Shown in pieces: positions 1 to 6,633 of a stretch of DNA of 7,127 nt. The notes under the pieces were generated by a model. It searched no databases. It saw nothing but the letters and a program-made list of their open reading frames with translations, and was not told where the DNA came from. The stretch spans positions 1 through 7,127 of the forward strand of contig DRZW01000234.1 in NCBI GenBank assembly GCA_011380105.1. The letters run 5' to 3'. The stretch is from Halothiobacillaceae bacterium. GTDB lineage: Bacteria; Pseudomonadota; Gammaproteobacteria; Halothiobacillales; Halothiobacillaceae. How positions within the stretch are numbered: position 1 is the stretch's first letter; the number at the start of each line of letters is the position of its first letter. A program made the position numbers and the translations under genes.

Positions 1-877
1 GCTCAAACTTAATATCCCGTGGGTTGCGACCGCTTTCTGCTTCAGCGCGGAGTTGATTAATTTCTGTCAGTGGACGGAACGACAACAATTCAAAGTACCG
101 CCACATTAAGTCATCAGAAATCGACATGATTTTGCCGAACTGATCGTCGGCTGGCTCTTCGATACCGATGTAATTGTTTAATGACTTGGACATCTTTTTG
201 ATGCCGTCAGTCCCTTCCAGCAGGGGCATAGTCATCACCACCTGTGGGGACTGCCCCACCTGTTTTTGTAGCTCACGCCCCATTAGCAAATTAAACTTCT
301 GATCCGTGCCGCCTAATTCCACATCCGCTTTAAGCTCAACGGAGTCCCAGCCCTGAACCAGTGGATAGAGAAACTCATGGATCGCGATCGGCTGATTATC
401 GCGATAACGCTTGTCGAAGTCGTCCCGCTCCAGCATTCTTGCCACCGTGGTTCGGCTGGCCAACTGAATCAGCTCGGCGGCTCCCATTTTCTCCATCCAC
501 TCTGAATTAAAAACAATCCGGGTCTTTTCAGGGTCGAGAATACGAAAGATCTGGCGCTCATAGGTGCGCGCATTTTCCATGACCTGCTCACGGGTCAGCG
601 TCGGTCGGGTGGTGTTTTTACCGCTGGGGTCACCAATCATGCCGGTGAAGTCCCCAATCAAGAACAGCACCTCATGACCGAGCTCCTGAAACTGACGCAG
701 TTTGTTGATCAATACAGTGTGACCAAAATGGAGATCCGGAGCAGTCGGGTCAAATCCAGCCTTAATGCGCAATGGGCGCCTCTCCTGGAGTTTTTTTACC
801 AAGTCATCGGTTAGTAGTATTTCTTCCACGCCCCGTTTTAATTCTTCTAATGCGCTTTGCTGATTTTCCTGACTCAC
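1..877 (-). CDS. tyrS: Tyrosyl-tRNA synthetase, TyrZ-like class (3' end outside window)
   Basis: Cytoplasmic class I aminoacyl-tRNA synthetase that activates tyrosine with ATP and charges tRNA-Tyr. Translation of the minus strand from GTG at 877 gives 292 residues without a stop. Visible motifs are [17 protein letters not shown] (HIGH-type signature HFGH at residues 50-53), a [11 protein letters not shown] loop, [11 protein letters not shown] (GGTD at 189-192) and a perfect KMSKS at 228-232. The family is about 400 residues, so roughly the last 110, including the expected S4 RNA-binding domain, lie beyond the left edge. The wording ([21 protein letters not shown]) matches the Pseudomonas TyrZ class rather than E. 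coli TyrS. Start choice: GTG at 877 has an AAGGGG ribosome site 5 nt upstream. An in-frame ATG at 910 adds 11 residues but has no clear ribosome site. The gene is divergent from the M23 peptidase gene. Identity is very secure; the start is less so. Confidence 0.97.
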   Translation of the reverse strand, partial: MSQENQQSALEELKRGVEEILLTDDLVKKLQERRPLRIKAGFDPTAPDLHFGHTVLINKLRQFQELGHEVLFLIGDFTGMIGDPSGKNTTRPTLTREQVMENARTYERQIFRILDPEKTRIVFNSEWMEKMGAAELIQLASRTTVARMLERDDFDKRYRDNQPIAIHEFLYPLVQGWDSVELKADVELGGTDQKFNLLMGRELQKQVGQSPQVVMTMPLLEGTDGIKKMSKSLNNYIGIEEPADDQFGKIMSISDDLMWRYFELLSFRPLTEINQLRAEAESGRNPRDIKFE

Positions 878-923
878 AAATACCCCTTGAATCTTCTCGT
901 TGATTGACATTCAATAGCGAGTT

Positions 924-953
924 ATCTTAGCCCTTTTCTGGGAAACAGGCCAA
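924..953 (-). promoter_or_regulatory. Candidate sigma-70 promoter for tyrS
   Basis: On the minus strand TTGGCC (953-948) is separated by 18 nt from TAAGAT (929-924), each matching the sigma-70 consensus at four of six positions. Transcription would begin near 917, giving a leader of about 40 nt to the GTG start at 877. It would leave only a few nucleotides before the alternative ATG at 910, which favours the GTG start. The match is modest and could be chance. Confidence 0.3.
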
Positions 954-1017
954 TTAGGCATGCCATAGCTGCTTTAATGCTCTGTTAACATAATCCTGTA
1001 CCCAATTACTAAGCGAT

Positions 1018-2481
1018 ATGACCTACGAACCACTTCATACCCCTAAAAAAGGCCGTATTGGCCGCTTTTTGAAAATCAGTCTTGTGTTAACGATATTAAT
1101 CGTTGTGGCTTTGCTCGCCAGCGAACTGCTTAGCAGCAGTTCCAATCCAACCAAACCCAAAGACGCTGAATTAGATGGCGGCATCCCGATCGAAGTGCTC
1201 TCGGCCATTGATTCAACTACCTCGCCTTCGCATGAACGACAGGCCGGCACTCTCAAGGCCAAAACATCAACCAATCAGGATCAGTCTGCCGCAGAGCATG
1301 CCTTATCGACTGACTCCGCCCTAGAATCGGAGCCCGCGCCCCACGCACCTAAGTTAGAGCGAACCACCATCGAGGTAACCTCAGGGATGAGCCTCTCTTT
1401 GGTATTTGAACAAGCCGGATTGGGCTACTCGCAGATGCTAGCAGTATTAGAAGCCGGAGAGGAAGCCGCACGCCTGGCCAATCTACGCGTGGGCGATGAG
1501 ATCACCTTTATCACCGACCCTGCCAATGATAATGCGCTGCTGCGGATTGAGCTTCCTATCAGTGATGAACAGCTGCTGGTGGTTGAACGGGACGATGACA
1601 ATAAACAGTGGCTTGCCCAGATCAACGACTTACCGGTCGAGATAACACTAATCGCCGCCGGAGGTTTGGTGCGCGGGTCACTCTATCAATCTGCGGTTAA
1701 TGCAGGCGTCCCCCCTGCCCAGGTAATGCAGTTAGCCGATATTTTTGGCTGGAAGATCGATTTTATTCGCGATGTTCGTGATGGCGATGAATTCAAGCTA
1801 ATCTATCAAAGCCGGGAACGGGACGGCGAGCATTTAAGCAATGGCCGGGTGGTTGCGGCTGAATACATCAACCGCGGCCAATCCTTTAAGGCGGTTTATT
1901 ACGCCAATGAAGACGGCTACGGCGGTTATTACGACCCTGATGGCGCTAGTCTGGAGCGCAGCTTTCTGCGCTATCCGGTGGAATTCACCCGCATCAGCTC
2001 ACATTACAACTTAGAACGCCTCCATCCGATCTACAACACCGTTCGCGAGCACATTGGGGTTGATTTGGCCGCACCTAGCGGCACCCCGATTCATGCAGCT
2101 GGTGATGGCGAGATCATCTTCCAAGGCTGGAAGCACGGCTATGGGCGCGTAGTCGAAATCCGCCATGACAACACCTATAAAACCCTGTATGCCCACATGT
2201 CTCGCTTTGCCAGCGGACAGGGTCGTGGCACTCGGGTCGCCAAAGGTGACGTTATTGGCTATGTCGGCATGACCGGCACGGCCACCGGCCCGCATTTGCA
2301 CTACGAATTTCACGTCAATGGCCAGCATACCGACCCCTTGAAGGTAGATCTACCCGAGGCCAACCCGATCGACAAGGCCGATCTCGACGACTTTAAGCGG
2401 GCAACCCATCCCTTGCTGCAAATTTTGGCAGAAAACCAATTTAATGAGCCGACGCGGCTGGCCGAATGGCGTGACCAATAA
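1018..2481 (+). CDS. Membrane-anchored M23 murein endopeptidase, MepM/YebA-like
   Basis: Predicted zinc metallopeptidase of the LytM/M23 family that cuts peptide cross-links in periplasmic murein. It has 487 residues. A basic N-terminus is followed by one hydrophobic segment (about 18-38), which acts as an uncleaved anchor or signal. A Ser/Thr/Glu/Pro-rich linker (about 39-114) and an OapA/LysM-like region (about 115-167) come next. The central MepM-type domain contains FGWKIDFIRDVRDGDEF (about 243-259). The catalytic M23 domain covers about 320-445. Zinc ligands are H345 and D349 (HIGVD) and H428 (second His of HLH); the catalytic histidines would be H393 (YAHMS) and H426. All are intact, so an active enzyme is expected rather than an EnvC/NlpD-type degenerate activator. 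The ribosome site before ATG 1018 is weak (TAAGCG). The 3' end overlaps anmK, implying co-expression in a murein-related pair. Substrate specificity (DD-endopeptidase) is inferred from the family. Confidence 0.94.
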   Translation: MTYEPLHTPKKGRIGRFLKISLVLTILIVVALLASELLSSSSNPTKPKDAELDGGIPIEVLSAIDSTTSPSHERQAGTLKAKTSTNQDQSAAEHALSTDSALESEPAPHAPKLERTTIEVTSGMSLSLVFEQAGLGYSQMLAVLEAGEEAARLANLRVGDEITFITDPANDNALLRIELPISDEQLLVVERDDDNKQWLAQINDLPVEITLIAAGGLVRGSLYQSAVNAGVPPAQVMQLADIFGWKIDFIRDVRDGDEFKLIYQSRERDGEHLSNGRVVAAEYINRGQSFKAVYYANEDGYGGYYDPDGASLERSFLRYPVEFTRISSHYNLERLHPIYNTVREHIGVDLAAPSGTPIHAAGDGEIIFQGWKHGYGRVVEIRHDNTYKTLYAHMSRFASGQGRGTRVAKGDVIGYVGMTGTATGPHLHYEFHVNGQHTDPLKVDLPEANPIDKADLDDFKRATHPLLQILAENQFNEPTRLAEWRDQ

Positions 2482-3622
2482 TCCTCAGGCCGATTATTTT
2501 ATTGGTGTCATGTCCGGCACCAGCCTTGATGGCGTGGATGCCTGTCTAGTTGACTTCACCCACCGCCAGCCACGGGTGGTGGACATGGCTTCCTGCGCCA
2601 TGCCCGAGGAGCTGCGCACTAAATTACGACTGCTCGCCACACCGAATAGTCAACCGGGCTTTGATGCCATCGATTTGTTAGGCGAATGTGAGCAGGCCCA
2701 TGCGCAATTGTGTGTTAATGCCATTTTGCAATTACTCAAAAACACGCAGGTTAACCCCGAGCAGATAAAAGCCTGCGGGGTTCATGGCCAAACCATCCGG
2801 CACCGCCCTGAAGCCAAGCCTGAACCATTCACCTTACAAATCGGCAACCCGGCTCTCATTGCTGAAAAAACAGGTATTAGTGTAGTCAGTGATTTTCGAA
2901 GACGGGATATGGCGGCCGGAGGCCAAGGTGCGCCGCTGGTTCCACCAGCACACCGGGCATTATTTCCGCTGCCAACAGCGCAACGTCAACTGGTGCTTAA
3001 TCTAGGCGGCATTGCCAACCTCTCCGTGTTGGCAGCAGACCAAGCCCCCTTAGGCTTCGACACCGGCCCGGCTAATGTGCTGCTCGATCAATGGGCTGAG
3101 CAACACCTAAACCAGCCTTATGATGATCAAGGCCGATGGGCGCAAAGCGGCACGGTCAACCCCGCTTTGTTAGAAGCGCTGCTTGCCGACCCTTATTTCC
3201 AGAAACCGCCCCCTAAATCAACGGGCACGGAATATTTCAATCAAGATTGGCTGTTGAAGCGACTTCGCCACCAGCCGACCATCGCCCCCGTCGATGTTCA
3301 GGCCACCTTGCTGGCGCTTACCGTGCAAAGCATTGTCGCGGCCAGCACTCCTTGGCTGGATCAGCACACGGCAAGAGTCATCATCTGTGGTGGCGGGGTT
3401 AAAAACCGGTTTCTGATTGAGCAAATCAGTCTACGCCTTAAGACCGAAGCCCCGAATCTTTCGGTGGTTATTAGTGATGATCTGGGCATTGCTGCCCAAA
3501 GTGTGGAATGCGCCAGCTTTGCTTGGTTAGCCAAGCAGTGGCTTGCCGGTTTACCCGGCAATGCACCCGAGGTTACCGGCGCGAAGGGGATGCGTATTTT
3601 AGGTGGCTACTACCCGGCCTGA
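2444..3622 (+). CDS. anmK: Anhydro-N-acetylmuramic acid kinase
   Basis: Cytoplasmic murein-recycling enzyme: it opens the 1,6-anhydro ring of anhMurNAc and phosphorylates it with ATP to MurNAc-6-phosphate. From ATG 2444 it has 392 residues. Family signatures are GVMSGTSLDG (21-30, nucleotide-binding start), HGQTIRH (114-120), SDFRRRDMAAGGQGAPLVP (149-167), LNLGGIANLS (185-194), GFDTGPANVLLD (204-215, with D206 at the position of the catalytic Asp), ICGGGVKN (314-321) and the C-terminal PGNAPEVTGA. ATG 2444 overlaps the M23 gene by 38 nt. GTG at 2471 (11-nt overlap, 383 residues) is an alternative closer to the usual short N-terminus, since relatives begin only a few residues before the G-MSGTS motif. 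Neither start has a strong ribosome site, consistent with translational coupling to the upstream gene. The gene ends 20 bp from the convergent citrate synthase gene. Confidence 0.96.
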   Translation: MSRRGWPNGVTNNPQADYFIGVMSGTSLDGVDACLVDFTHRQPRVVDMASCAMPEELRTKLRLLATPNSQPGFDAIDLLGECEQAHAQLCVNAILQLLKNTQVNPEQIKACGVHGQTIRHRPEAKPEPFTLQIGNPALIAEKTGISVVSDFRRRDMAAGGQGAPLVPPAHRALFPLPTAQRQLVLNLGGIANLSVLAADQAPLGFDTGPANVLLDQWAEQHLNQPYDDQGRWAQSGTVNPALLEALLADPYFQKPPPKSTGTEYFNQDWLLKRLRHQPTIAPVDVQATLLALTVQSIVAASTPWLDQHTARVIICGGGVKNRFLIEQISLRLKTEAPNLSVVISDDLGIAAQSVECASFAWLAKQWLAGLPGNAPEVTGAKGMRILGGYYPA

Positions 3623-3642
3623 CTGGGTAAAAATCTAAAGAC

Positions 3643-4797
3643 TCAGCGCTCACCAATTGGCCGGTAGGAACGCGGCTTTGAGCCAGTATAAATTTGCGTG
3701 GGCCGGAAGATGCGGTTGTTGGCAATCTGCTCTTTCCAATGCGCCAGCCAACCGGCAGTGCGCGAGATGGCAAAGATGGGGGTGAACTGATCGCGCGGAA
3801 TCCCTAACTCGGCATACAATAGTCCCGAGAAGAAATCCACATTGGGATAAACCCCTTTGCCAGCCAAACGCTGCGCTGCCTGTACTTCCAGCTCACAGGC
3901 AATATCATACAACGGCGAGAGCCGCCCGCCCCGGTGGCGGCGCAGTTGTTCCAGCAAATCCTGCAAGATATCAGCTCGCGGATCTTTCACCTTGTATTCA
4001 CGGTGACCAAACCCCCAGATCACCTCTTTATTGGCCAGCTTTTTATCCAGCCAAGGCTCGACATTTTCAACGCTGCCAATTTCATCGAGCATATTTAACA
4101 CCCGCTGGTTAGCACCCCCGTGCAAAGGCCCGGCTAAGGTGCCAATGGCCGAGGCGACCACCAAATTCGGTGGCGCCAAAGTTGAGCCGCAAACCAATGA
4201 TGCAAAGGTAGAGGCATTAATCGTATGCTCGGCATGCAGCACCAAACATGCATCCATAATGCGGGCTTCGATCGGGTCCGGCTCACGCTCGGTCATCATA
4301 TACAGAAAGTTTTCAGCATAGGACAGATCCGGGCGTGGTGCCACCGGATCATCACCTTTGCGGATGTGCTCCCACATGGCGACTAATGTCGACATGCTCG
4401 AGAGAATTTTGATAATCATCTGCTCGACAAACTCGCTGTCGGCATTCACACCATTTGCTGTCATTCGCTCCTGACCCGGATAGAACATCCCCAGGCTGGC
4501 GACACAGGTTTGTAGCGCCTCCATGGGGTGACCATCAATGGGTAGAAACTTCATGATATCGCGCACATTATATTTCACCCGCCGGTTACGACGCAGCTCG
4601 GCATCGAATTCAGCAAGCTCCAGTGCGGTGGGCAAATCGCCGTTAATCAGCACCCAGGCGACTTCTTCAAAAGTGCTCTGCTGAGCCAAATCAACAATAC
4701 GGTAACCCCGGTAGGTAAGAAGCCCCTGCTGACCATCGAGGTACGATATACTCGACTCGGCTGCCGGTACGCCCTGCAAACCCGGTACGTATTCCAT
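3643..4797 (-). CDS. Citrate synthase, short type I form (possibly 2-methylcitrate synthase)
   Basis: Condenses acetyl-CoA with oxaloacetate to citrate, the entry step of the TCA cycle; cytoplasmic. It has 384 residues, shorter than the 427 of E. coli GltA and lacking the long N-terminal region of that NADH-regulated hexamer. It opens with YVPGLQGVPAAESSISYLDG (3-22), typical of short homodimeric-type synthases of Gram-positives, cyanobacteria and archaea. The catalytic triad is complete: H226 (GPLHGGAN), H265 (GFGHREYKVKDPRA) and D321 (YPNVDFFSG). Substrate-binding arginines are seen at R274, R346 (ISRTAGW) and R365 (RPTQIYTG). ATG 4797 is preceded by AAGGCG at good spacing. It lies 65 bp downstream of erpA on the same strand, with a weak terminator-like hairpin between them, and converges on anmK. 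Short synthases sometimes act on propionyl-CoA (PrpC). No other propionate gene is visible here, so citrate synthase is preferred but specificity is not proven by sequence. Confidence 0.93.
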   Translation of the reverse strand: MEYVPGLQGVPAAESSISYLDGQQGLLTYRGYRIVDLAQQSTFEEVAWVLINGDLPTALELAEFDAELRRNRRVKYNVRDIMKFLPIDGHPMEALQTCVASLGMFYPGQERMTANGVNADSEFVEQMIIKILSSMSTLVAMWEHIRKGDDPVAPRPDLSYAENFLYMMTEREPDPIEARIMDACLVLHAEHTINASTFASLVCGSTLAPPNLVVASAIGTLAGPLHGGANQRVLNMLDEIGSVENVEPWLDKKLANKEVIWGFGHREYKVKDPRADILQDLLEQLRRHRGGRLSPLYDIACELEVQAAQRLAGKGVYPNVDFFSGLLYAELGIPRDQFTPIFAISRTAGWLAHWKEQIANNRIFRPTQIYTGSKPRSYRPIGER

Positions 4798-4828
4798 ACT
4801 TTCGCCTTTTTAAATAACGGTTTGACGT

Positions 4829-4856
4829 AAAACGCCGGGCATGATTTACCCGACGC
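4829..4856 (-). terminator. Weak terminator- or attenuator-like hairpin between erpA and citrate synthase
   Basis: Read on the minus strand, GCGTCGGG (4856-4849) can pair with CCCGGCGT (4839-4832) as eight pairs including two G-U wobbles, across a 9-nt loop, followed by a short run of four T (4832-4829). It begins just after the erpA stop. The T-run is short, so termination is probably partial. It may lower expression of the citrate synthase gene relative to erpA, for which no separate promoter is evident. Confidence 0.3.
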
Positions 4857-4862
4857 AGATCG

Positions 4863-5231
4863 CTATATGGAGAAGGAAGACCCACAGCCACAGGTAGTCG
4901 TGGCATTGGGGTTGCGGATCACAAACTGTGCGCCCGAAATATCTTCTTTATAGTCGATTTCAGCACCTTCAAGATACTGGATGCTTAACGGATCAACCAA
5001 CAGGGTTACCCCTTCACGCTCGATGGCGACATCATCCGCCTGCATGGCTTCCTCGAACATAAAGCCATACTGGAAACCCGAGCAACCACCACCGGTAATA
5101 AACACCCGCAATTTCAATTCGGGGTTACCTTCCTCATCTATCAGTGCCTGAACCTTGCGGGCGGCGTTCTGAGTAAACACCAGCGGTGCATCGGCGCTGG
5201 TATCGACTGTGGGTTCTGTGACTGCTGTCAT
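4863..5231 (-). CDS. erpA: A-type iron-sulfur cluster carrier protein ErpA
   Basis: Small cytoplasmic carrier that receives Fe-S clusters from the Isc/Suf scaffold and delivers them to target enzymes (in E. coli including IspG/IspH and respiratory enzymes). It has 122 residues, typical apart from a slightly extended N-terminus. The three invariant cysteines are present: C50 in [13 protein letters not shown] and C114/C116 in the C-terminal [16 protein letters not shown]. The FQYGF wording and the CGCGSSFSI ending match ErpA rather than IscA or SufA. An AAGAGG ribosome site lies 8 nt before ATG 5231. A two-codon reading frame (ATG CGA TGA, 5236-5228) overlaps the start codon but sits too near the ribosome site to be an obvious initiator. 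Upstream is a 199-bp gap containing a nested inverted repeat; downstream is the citrate synthase gene. Confidence 0.97.
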   Translation of the reverse strand: MTAVTEPTVDTSADAPLVFTQNAARKVQALIDEEGNPELKLRVFITGGGCSGFQYGFMFEEAMQADDVAIEREGVTLLVDPLSIQYLEGAEIDYKEDISGAQFVIRNPNATTTCGCGSSFSI

Positions 5232-5278
5232 CGCATCTACCTCTTAATATAAATCGCACCAATCGCAGAAAAAGATTA

Positions 5279-5338
5279 GATTGGCGGGCAAAGCACATTG
5301 CCTGAGTCTAACAGACCCAGGCCGGTTTACCGCCAATC
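5279..5338 (-). other. 60-nt nested inverted repeat upstream of erpA; candidate structured RNA
   Basis: In the 199-bp gap between argC and erpA (5232-5430), which has no open frame I would support, a perfect 9-bp outer stem pairs GATTGGCGG (5338-5330) with CCGCCAATC (5287-5279). Nested inside, CCTGGGTCT (5321-5313) pairs with AGACTCAGG (5309-5301) over a 3-nt loop. Its one imperfect pair is G-U in minus-strand RNA but would be A-C in plus-strand RNA, pointing to a role in the transcript read toward erpA. A rival helix, GGCAA (5302-5298) with TTGCC (5291-5287), excludes parts of both. A T5 run follows at 5273-5269, five nucleotides past the stem. It could be an argC terminator, an erpA leader element or a DNA cruciform or operator. 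I do not recognise a known riboswitch family. Confidence 0.45.
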
Positions 5339-5430
5339 ACGACCGGGAATCTAAAAAACCGACAGCCTCATTCATCCGTTTATGCTATTTTGTTGCGCCG
5401 GCAGCGCCTCACGGTTATCAAACCATGGCT

Positions 5431-6465
5431 TTACGGTGATAGTGCGACCAAATCCAGACCGGTCCGTTCCGGCAGCCCTAACATTAGGTTCATATTCTGC
5501 ACCGCCTGACCGGCGGCACCTTTGACTAGGTTATCAATCACCGAGCTGATCACCAGCATATCGCCATCTTGCGGCCGGAATACGGACATCTGACAACGAT
5601 TCGAACCGCGCACGCTGCGTGTTTGCGGATGCATACCCGCCGGGAGCACATCCACGAAGGGTTCATTGGCATAAAATTGCTGATAATGCTGCTGCAAATC
5701 CTGCTCCGGTTCGGCACGCAGCGGGATATACACGCTACACTCAATCCCGCGCACCATCGGCACCAAGTGCGGCACGAACGTCAGCCCCACCGACCGACCG
5801 GAAACAGCCTCCAAGGTCTGACGAATCTCCGGGAGGTGACGGTGACCATTAGCAGCATAGCAGGCCACACTCTCGCCGGCCTCGGCTAATAGCGTATGCA
5901 CCGCAGCACCGCGCCCAGCACCACTCGCGCCAGATTTACTGTCGGCAACAATGCGGTTGTGGTCGATAAAATCCGTGGTAATCAGCGGCAGGATTGCCAG
6001 CGTGGTGGCGGTGACATGACAGCCCGGGTTGGCGACTAGCTGGGCGGATTTGATCTCGTCCCGATATTGCTCGGGCAAACCGTAGACGGCCTTTTCCAGC
6101 CAGTCTGTCGCACAGTGTGACTGTTTATACCACTGCTCATAAACCGCTTGGTCACGAATCCGAAAATCAGCGGCCAGGTCAATCACCTTGATGCCCGCAT
6201 TGAGCAAAGCCGGCGCCTCCTGCATCGCAATGCCATTAGGGGTGGCAAAAAACACCAAGTCACAGCCGGTCAGATCGGTTTGATCCGGGTGGGTGAACTT
6301 AAGGTCGGTAAAGCCACGCAGACTCGGATATAACGCATCCACACGCCTACCAGCCTCCCCGCGCGAGGTCATAGCCACTACATCAATATCTTCCCGCGGT
6401 GCTAATAACCGCATCAGCTCCACGCCGGTATAACCCGTTCCGCCAACAATACCTACCTTGTACAT
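5431..6465 (-). CDS. argC: N-acetyl-gamma-glutamyl-phosphate reductase
   Basis: Third step of arginine biosynthesis: NADPH-dependent reduction of N-acetylglutamyl-5-phosphate to N-acetylglutamate semialdehyde, in the cytoplasm. It has 344 residues, the usual length for the long (type 1) ArgC. The N-terminal Rossmann nucleotide motif is [17 protein letters not shown] (5-21). The catalytic cysteine is C149 in NPGCHVTA, and the conserved histidine region is GHRHLPEI (207-214). [22 protein letters not shown] and the late [17 protein letters not shown] segment are family hallmarks. The residues after the cysteine (HVTA) differ from the more familiar YPTA. ATG 6465 has GGAG 5 nt upstream. It diverges from the CLC gene and is the first gene of the minus-strand argC, erpA, citrate synthase series, but the 199-bp structured gap makes a single operon uncertain. 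No clear ArgR box was seen upstream. Confidence 0.96.
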   Translation of the reverse strand: MYKVGIVGGTGYTGVELMRLLAPREDIDVVAMTSRGEAGRRVDALYPSLRGFTDLKFTHPDQTDLTGCDLVFFATPNGIAMQEAPALLNAGIKVIDLAADFRIRDQAVYEQWYKQSHCATDWLEKAVYGLPEQYRDEIKSAQLVANPGCHVTATTLAILPLITTDFIDHNRIVADSKSGASGAGRGAAVHTLLAEAGESVACYAANGHRHLPEIRQTLEAVSGRSVGLTFVPHLVPMVRGIECSVYIPLRAEPEQDLQQHYQQFYANEPFVDVLPAGMHPQTRSVRGSNRCQMSVFRPQDGDMLVISSVIDNLVKGAAGQAVQNMNLMLGLPERTGLDLVALSP

Positions 6466-6633
6466 TCACACTCCAAAGCTATGAGTTTTCTGTTCTGGTA
6501 ATTATTTTTCTATTTTATTGTACACCTACGACCTGATCTGTGCGCAGAGCAACGTTTTTTGACTTGCCCTCAAGGTGGTTTCTGGCAGTATTAGTTCGGG
6601 GTTAATCATTATTTCTATTTTTGGGAGTTACTC
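6466..6633. promoter_or_regulatory. Divergent argC / CLC intergenic region
   Basis: This 168-bp region separates two divergent genes and must hold both promoters unless distant ones are used. The argC-proximal part (about 6484-6522) is AT-rich. On the minus strand TACAAT (6522-6517) matches the -10 consensus at five of six positions, about 50 nt before the argC start, but lacks a recognisable -35. On the plus strand TTGACT (6559-6564) resembles a -35 box, but no convincing -10 follows at normal spacing. No coding frame is supported. Confidence 0.4.

Noticed and set aside
904..928. TTGACA at 904-909 as the -35 box of a promoter for the M23 peptidase gene.
   Set aside because: The hexamer is perfect, but the only -10-like sequence (TATCTT, 923-928) is 13 nt away, too close for sigma-70, and nothing suitable lies at 16-18 nt.
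3611..3635. Hairpin TACCCGG / CTGGGTA with A5 between the convergent ends of anmK and citrate synthase, as a bidirectional terminator.
   Set aside because: In the anmK direction it is followed by A, not T. In the citrate synthase direction the T-run comes before the hairpin, so neither strand has the usual terminator order.
4031..4321. Open frame of 96 codons on the plus strand inside the citrate synthase gene.
   Set aside because: Antisense shadow of a well-supported gene; no ribosome site, no recognisable protein features.
5252..5266. Direct repeat GCGATT with 9-nt period upstream of erpA as an IscR-type operator.
   Set aside because: Only two short copies and no match to the known IscR type 1 or type 2 consensus that I can recall.
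5353..5358. T6 run on the minus strand downstream of argC as a classical intrinsic terminator.
   Set aside because: No stable GC-rich hairpin directly precedes it; the only nearby pairing is short and mismatched.
5395..5408. GC-rich inverted repeat (GCGC arms) just after argC.
   Set aside because: The arms are only 4 bp and no T-run follows on either strand, so chance is likely.
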